A DNA stretch of 7,658 nt from an uncultured Clostridia bacterium (GTDB lineage Bacteria > Bacillota > Clostridia > Oscillospirales > Acutalibacteraceae): the NCBI GenBank assembly GCA_945926705.1, contig CAMEMA010000037.1:1-7658 (forward strand), in the 5' to 3' direction. Shown here piece after piece: positions 5,472-7,658 of the stretch. Numbering within the stretch: position 1 is the stretch's first letter; every line of letters begins with the position of its first letter. The notes under the pieces were generated by a model that was given only the letters and a program-made list of their open reading frames with translations, searched no databases and was not told where the DNA came from. A program made the position numbers and the translations under genes.

Positions 5472-6758
5472 ATGAAACCGAAATTGGTAAAAAATAATCT
5501 TATACGAGAAGAATACTTCTATATGAAACATCCTTCAGGGCTGGATATATATGTACATCCCAAAAAGAGATATGCTTCAAGTTATGCAATATTCGGAACA
5601 AATTTTGGCTCTGTAAATAATAAGTTTCGCAAACCGGGAGAGGAAAGTTATACTGTTGTACCTGACGGAATAGCGCACTATCTTGAGCATAAATTGTTTG
5701 AAGGTAAAGAAGGAGACGCTTTTGAACTCTTCGCTAAAACTGGAGCTTCGGCAAATGCTTATACTTCATTTGAAAAAACCGCTTACTTATTCTCGTGCAC
5801 AGGAAATTTCGAAGATTCTTTGAATATACTGCTTGACTTTGTTCAATCACCATATTTTACTGAAAAAAATGTCGAAAAAGAACGCGAAATAATAGGTCAG
5901 GAAATAAAAATGTACGAAGACAGTCCCGATTGGAAAGTTTTAATTAATCTTCTGGGAGCTTTGTATAAAAATCATCCTGTTAGGAATGATATTGCCGGTT
6001 CTGTTGAGTCTATATCTAAAATTACACCTGAACTTTTATATAAATGTTATAATACATTTTATAATCTCAACAACATGTGTCTTTGCGTAGTAGGTAATGT
6101 TGATCCAGATGCAGTTTTTACTTCTGTAGATAAAAAACTTAAATATTCGCCTCCAATAAGCGTAGAAAGATTTTTCCCGACAGAACCTAAAGAAGTAATG
6201 AACCCGGAAATAATCCAAACTTTTGATATTGCTTCCCCTATTTTTAGCATAGGTTTTAAAGAAAACGTTTCCGAAAACCATAGAGCCACAACCGAAGAAA
6301 TGGTGTACAGCGATTTAATATTGCAGTGTGTAGGCTCAAGGACTTCCGATATGTATCAAGAACTCATGGAACAAGAACTTATAAATACATCATCATTTAC
6401 AAACGAGTATTTTGAAGGTCCGGGTTATTCTTCTGTAATTTTTTCGGGAGAATCTAAAAATCCTTATAAAGCTGCTGAAATAATAAAAAAACACGTTCAA
6501 AAAATAAAAAGTAACGGTATTGATGAAGAATTATTCCAAAGAATTAAAAAATCAGTTTACGGCCAAAGTCTATCAGTGTTTAATAGCATTTCCGGTATTG
6601 CTAATCTTACCCTTGATTTTTCTCTTTCGGGAAAAGATATCTTTGAGTACATCGATATTTTACAAAATGCAAATATCAATAAAGCAAATCAAGCACTAGA
6701 ATCAAAATTAGATAGTAAATTTTCTGCTATATCTATAGCTCAACCCAAAAATGAATAG
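5472..6758 (+). CDS. ymfH: M16 zinc metallopeptidase, YmfH type
   Basis: The catalytic-looking partner of the YmfF/YmfH pair, 428 residues, normal for the family. The zinc site is complete: H69, E72 and H73 in GIAHYLEHKLFEG, then E137 and E144 in EREIIGQEIKMYED, giving the HXXEH-X70-E arrangement in which E144 is the likely third ligand. GASANAYTSFEKTAYLFS at 91-108 and NHPVRNDIAGSVESI-like sequence near 165-180 match Bacillus YmfH closely. The matching C-terminal region (MYQELMEQELINTSSF) lacks the Arg/Tyr motif, which YmfF supplies. Start ATG 5472 has AAAGGAG 11 bases upstream and lies 2 bases after the ymfF stop; its end overlaps lgt by 8 bases. Family members are linked to EF-P modification; related pairs process peptides in antibiotic-peptide operons, but no such operon is seen here. 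Likely cytoplasmic. Confidence 0.92.
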   Translation: MKPKLVKNNLIREEYFYMKHPSGLDIYVHPKKRYASSYAIFGTNFGSVNNKFRKPGEESYTVVPDGIAHYLEHKLFEGKEGDAFELFAKTGASANAYTSFEKTAYLFSCTGNFEDSLNILLDFVQSPYFTEKNVEKEREIIGQEIKMYEDSPDWKVLINLLGALYKNHPVRNDIAGSVESISKITPELLYKCYNTFYNLNNMCLCVVGNVDPDAVFTSVDKKLKYSPPISVERFFPTEPKEVMNPEIIQTFDIASPIFSIGFKENVSENHRATTEEMVYSDLILQCVGSRTSDMYQELMEQELINTSSFTNEYFEGPGYSSVIFSGESKNPYKAAEIIKKHVQKIKSNGIDEELFQRIKKSVYGQSLSVFNSISGIANLTLDFSLSGKDIFEYIDILQNANINKANQALESKLDSKFSAISIAQPKNE

Positions 6759-7557
6759 TAATATAATTTACAATGTAACCTTTCCAAGATTGGGGATATT
6801 TTTAAGAATATCCCCTATAGCATTAAATTTAAATGGTTTATGCATACATTGGTATGGAATAATTATTGCTTTGGGTTTTTTAATTGCATATTTATATACC
6901 TGTAAACATGCTCATAAATATCACATTTCTCATTCTGACCTTTCTGACTTTGTAATCTCTTCTTCATTAACAGGAATAGTATTTGCAAGAATTTATTACG
7001 TTTTATTTTATCCCGGTAATTTTTATAAAGAAAATCCCTATAAAATCTTTATGATTTCCGAAGGAGGCATTGCAATTTATGGAGCGATAATAGGCGGAAT
7101 TATTACTTTGTGGTTTGTGTCAAGAATCAAGAAAAAGCAATTTATCTCTGTACTGGATTTAATGTCTCCCGGAGTTGTAATAGGACAAGCAATAGGACGA
7201 TGGGGAAATTTTGTGAATCAAGAAGCATTTGGAACAATTACTTATCTGCCTTGGGGGATGTCAAGTGAAAATACAAATTTTCTAACTGTACACCCATGTT
7301 TTTTATACGAATCAATAGGTTGTTTACTAATATTTATAATTTTACATTTAAAAAATTTAAAACAAGACACAAAAAAAGGAGAAATCTTTTTACTTTATAC
7401 GGCATTTTATGGTCTTTTAAGGTTATCTATTGAGCAATTGCGTACGGACAGTCTTTTAATACCCGGTACTTCAATAAGAATTTCTCAAATATTAGCAATT
7501 ACAGTTTCGATTTTTTCTTTTATTTTTCTCATTATCTTAAAATTTAAAAAGTCTTAA
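6751..7557 (+). CDS. lgt: Prolipoprotein diacylglyceryl transferase
   Basis: Integral membrane enzyme that transfers diacylglyceryl from phosphatidylglycerol to the lipobox cysteine of prolipoproteins, the first step of lipoprotein maturation. At 268 residues it has normal length. Motifs in order: HWYG at 33-36, SEGGIAIYGAIIGG at 103-116, the Lgt signature GRWGNFVNQEAFG at 149-161 with R150, N153 and E158, HPCFLYES at 181-188, and RLSIEQLRTDS at 224-234. About seven hydrophobic segments are visible, including 30-50, 66-87, 103-124, 188-200, 212-225 and 245-264. A Tyr (110) stands where E. coli Lgt has the essential His103, a common replacement in Gram-positives. The ATG overlaps the end of ymfH by 8 bases and has no clear ribosome site, so translation is probably coupled to ymfH. 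No hairpin with a T-run follows within the window. Confidence 0.96.
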   Translation: MNSNIIYNVTFPRLGIFLRISPIALNLNGLCIHWYGIIIALGFLIAYLYTCKHAHKYHISHSDLSDFVISSSLTGIVFARIYYVLFYPGNFYKENPYKIFMISEGGIAIYGAIIGGIITLWFVSRIKKKQFISVLDLMSPGVVIGQAIGRWGNFVNQEAFGTITYLPWGMSSENTNFLTVHPCFLYESIGCLLIFIILHLKNLKQDTKKGEIFLLYTAFYGLLRLSIEQLRTDSLLIPGTSIRISQILAITVSIFSFIFLIILKFKKS

Positions 7558-7595
7558 ATTAACAAAATATTATATGACAATATCTTCATAAAATA

Positions 7596-7611
7596 TTTAT
7601 TACGTAATAAA
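7596..7611. repeat. 16-bp perfect palindrome downstream of lgt
   Basis: TTTATTACGTAATAAA is its own reverse complement, centred between 7603 and 7604. It has no loop or T-run suited to a terminator. It contains TTAC, the tetranucleotide that some IS200/IS605 elements use as the left cleavage site, just before the hairpins at 7615. It may be a protein-binding site, part of an element boundary, or chance. Confidence 0.4.
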
Positions 7612-7614
7612 CAT

Positions 7615-7656
7615 CCACGCGTAAAACGCGTGGTATTTCATATGCGGGCAAAGCCC
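7615..7656. repeat. Two GC-rich hairpins at the right edge, possible end of an IS200/IS605-type element
   Basis: An exact 8-bp stem, CCACGCGT and ACGCGTGG with an AAA loop (7615-7633), is followed after 12 bases by a 4-bp stem GGGC and GCCC, also with an AAA loop (7646-7656). Both are strikingly GC-rich against the AT-rich surroundings. Neither is followed by a run of T, so a rho-independent terminator is not supported. Subterminal imperfect or perfect hairpins without terminal inverted repeats are typical of IS200/IS605 elements and of the small non-coding elements derived from them. No transposase is inside the window, so the assignment rests on structure alone; a dispersed palindromic repeat is the main alternative. 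Confidence 0.45.
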
Positions 7657-7658
7657 TA

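Noticed and set aside
6036..6289. Minus-strand frames inside ymfH
   Set aside because: They lie wholly within the strongly conserved ymfH frame, have no homology that I recognise and no ribosome site.
7615..7633. Rho-independent terminator for the lgt operon
   Set aside because: The stem is strong and the loop short, but neither side has the T-run needed, and it lies almost 60 bases after the lgt stop next to a second hairpin.

Overview
The window is AT-rich, has Shine-Dalgarno-led genes with frequent TTG starts, and every recognisable protein looks Firmicute. Split transketolase subunits, a YmfF/YmfH-type M16 peptidase pair and a glmU-prs neighbourhood point to a low-GC Clostridia-type bacterium, possibly Oscillospirales-like; that placement is inference. 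Three signs of erosion (a transketolase subunit broken by several lesions, a GlmU cut short before its acetyltransferase site, and palindromes of mobile-element type at the right edge) suggest a genome under reduction, such as a host-associated lineage. No CRISPR array, tRNA or rRNA was seen.

Left half (1-3673), minus strand, in transcription order: cdd (cytidine deaminase), a decayed transketolase N-terminal subunit, an intact transketolase C-terminal subunit overlapping it by one base, glmU (uridylyltransferase half only), and the start of prs, which runs off the left edge. The likely common theme is supply of sugar phosphates and nucleotide precursors: pentose phosphates, PRPP, pyrimidine salvage and UDP-GlcNAc. 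A consensus sigma-A promoter (TTGACA, 17 bp, TATAAT) lies on the plus strand inside the broken part of the transketolase pseudogene, antisense to it.

Centre (3674-3845): a 172-bp divergent intergenic region holds a plausible sigma-A promoter in each direction. The two TTGAAA -35 boxes lie in the arms of an exact 11-bp inverted repeat, which could be a shared operator.

Right half (3846-7557), plus strand: a small unrecognised membrane protein with a lysine-rich tail, ymfF and ymfH (an M16 pair with the zinc site in YmfH and the Arg/Tyr motif in YmfF), and lgt (prolipoprotein diacylglyceryl transferase), which overlaps ymfH by 8 bases. The spacing indicates one operon. The last 60 bases contain a 16-bp palindrome and two GC-rich hairpins, perhaps the end of an IS200/IS605-type element continuing beyond the window.

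No gene-free stretch exceeds 300 bases. No clearly new multi-gene system is present; the most unusual points are the loss of whole functions from glmU and transketolase and the consensus antisense promoter inside the pseudogene.
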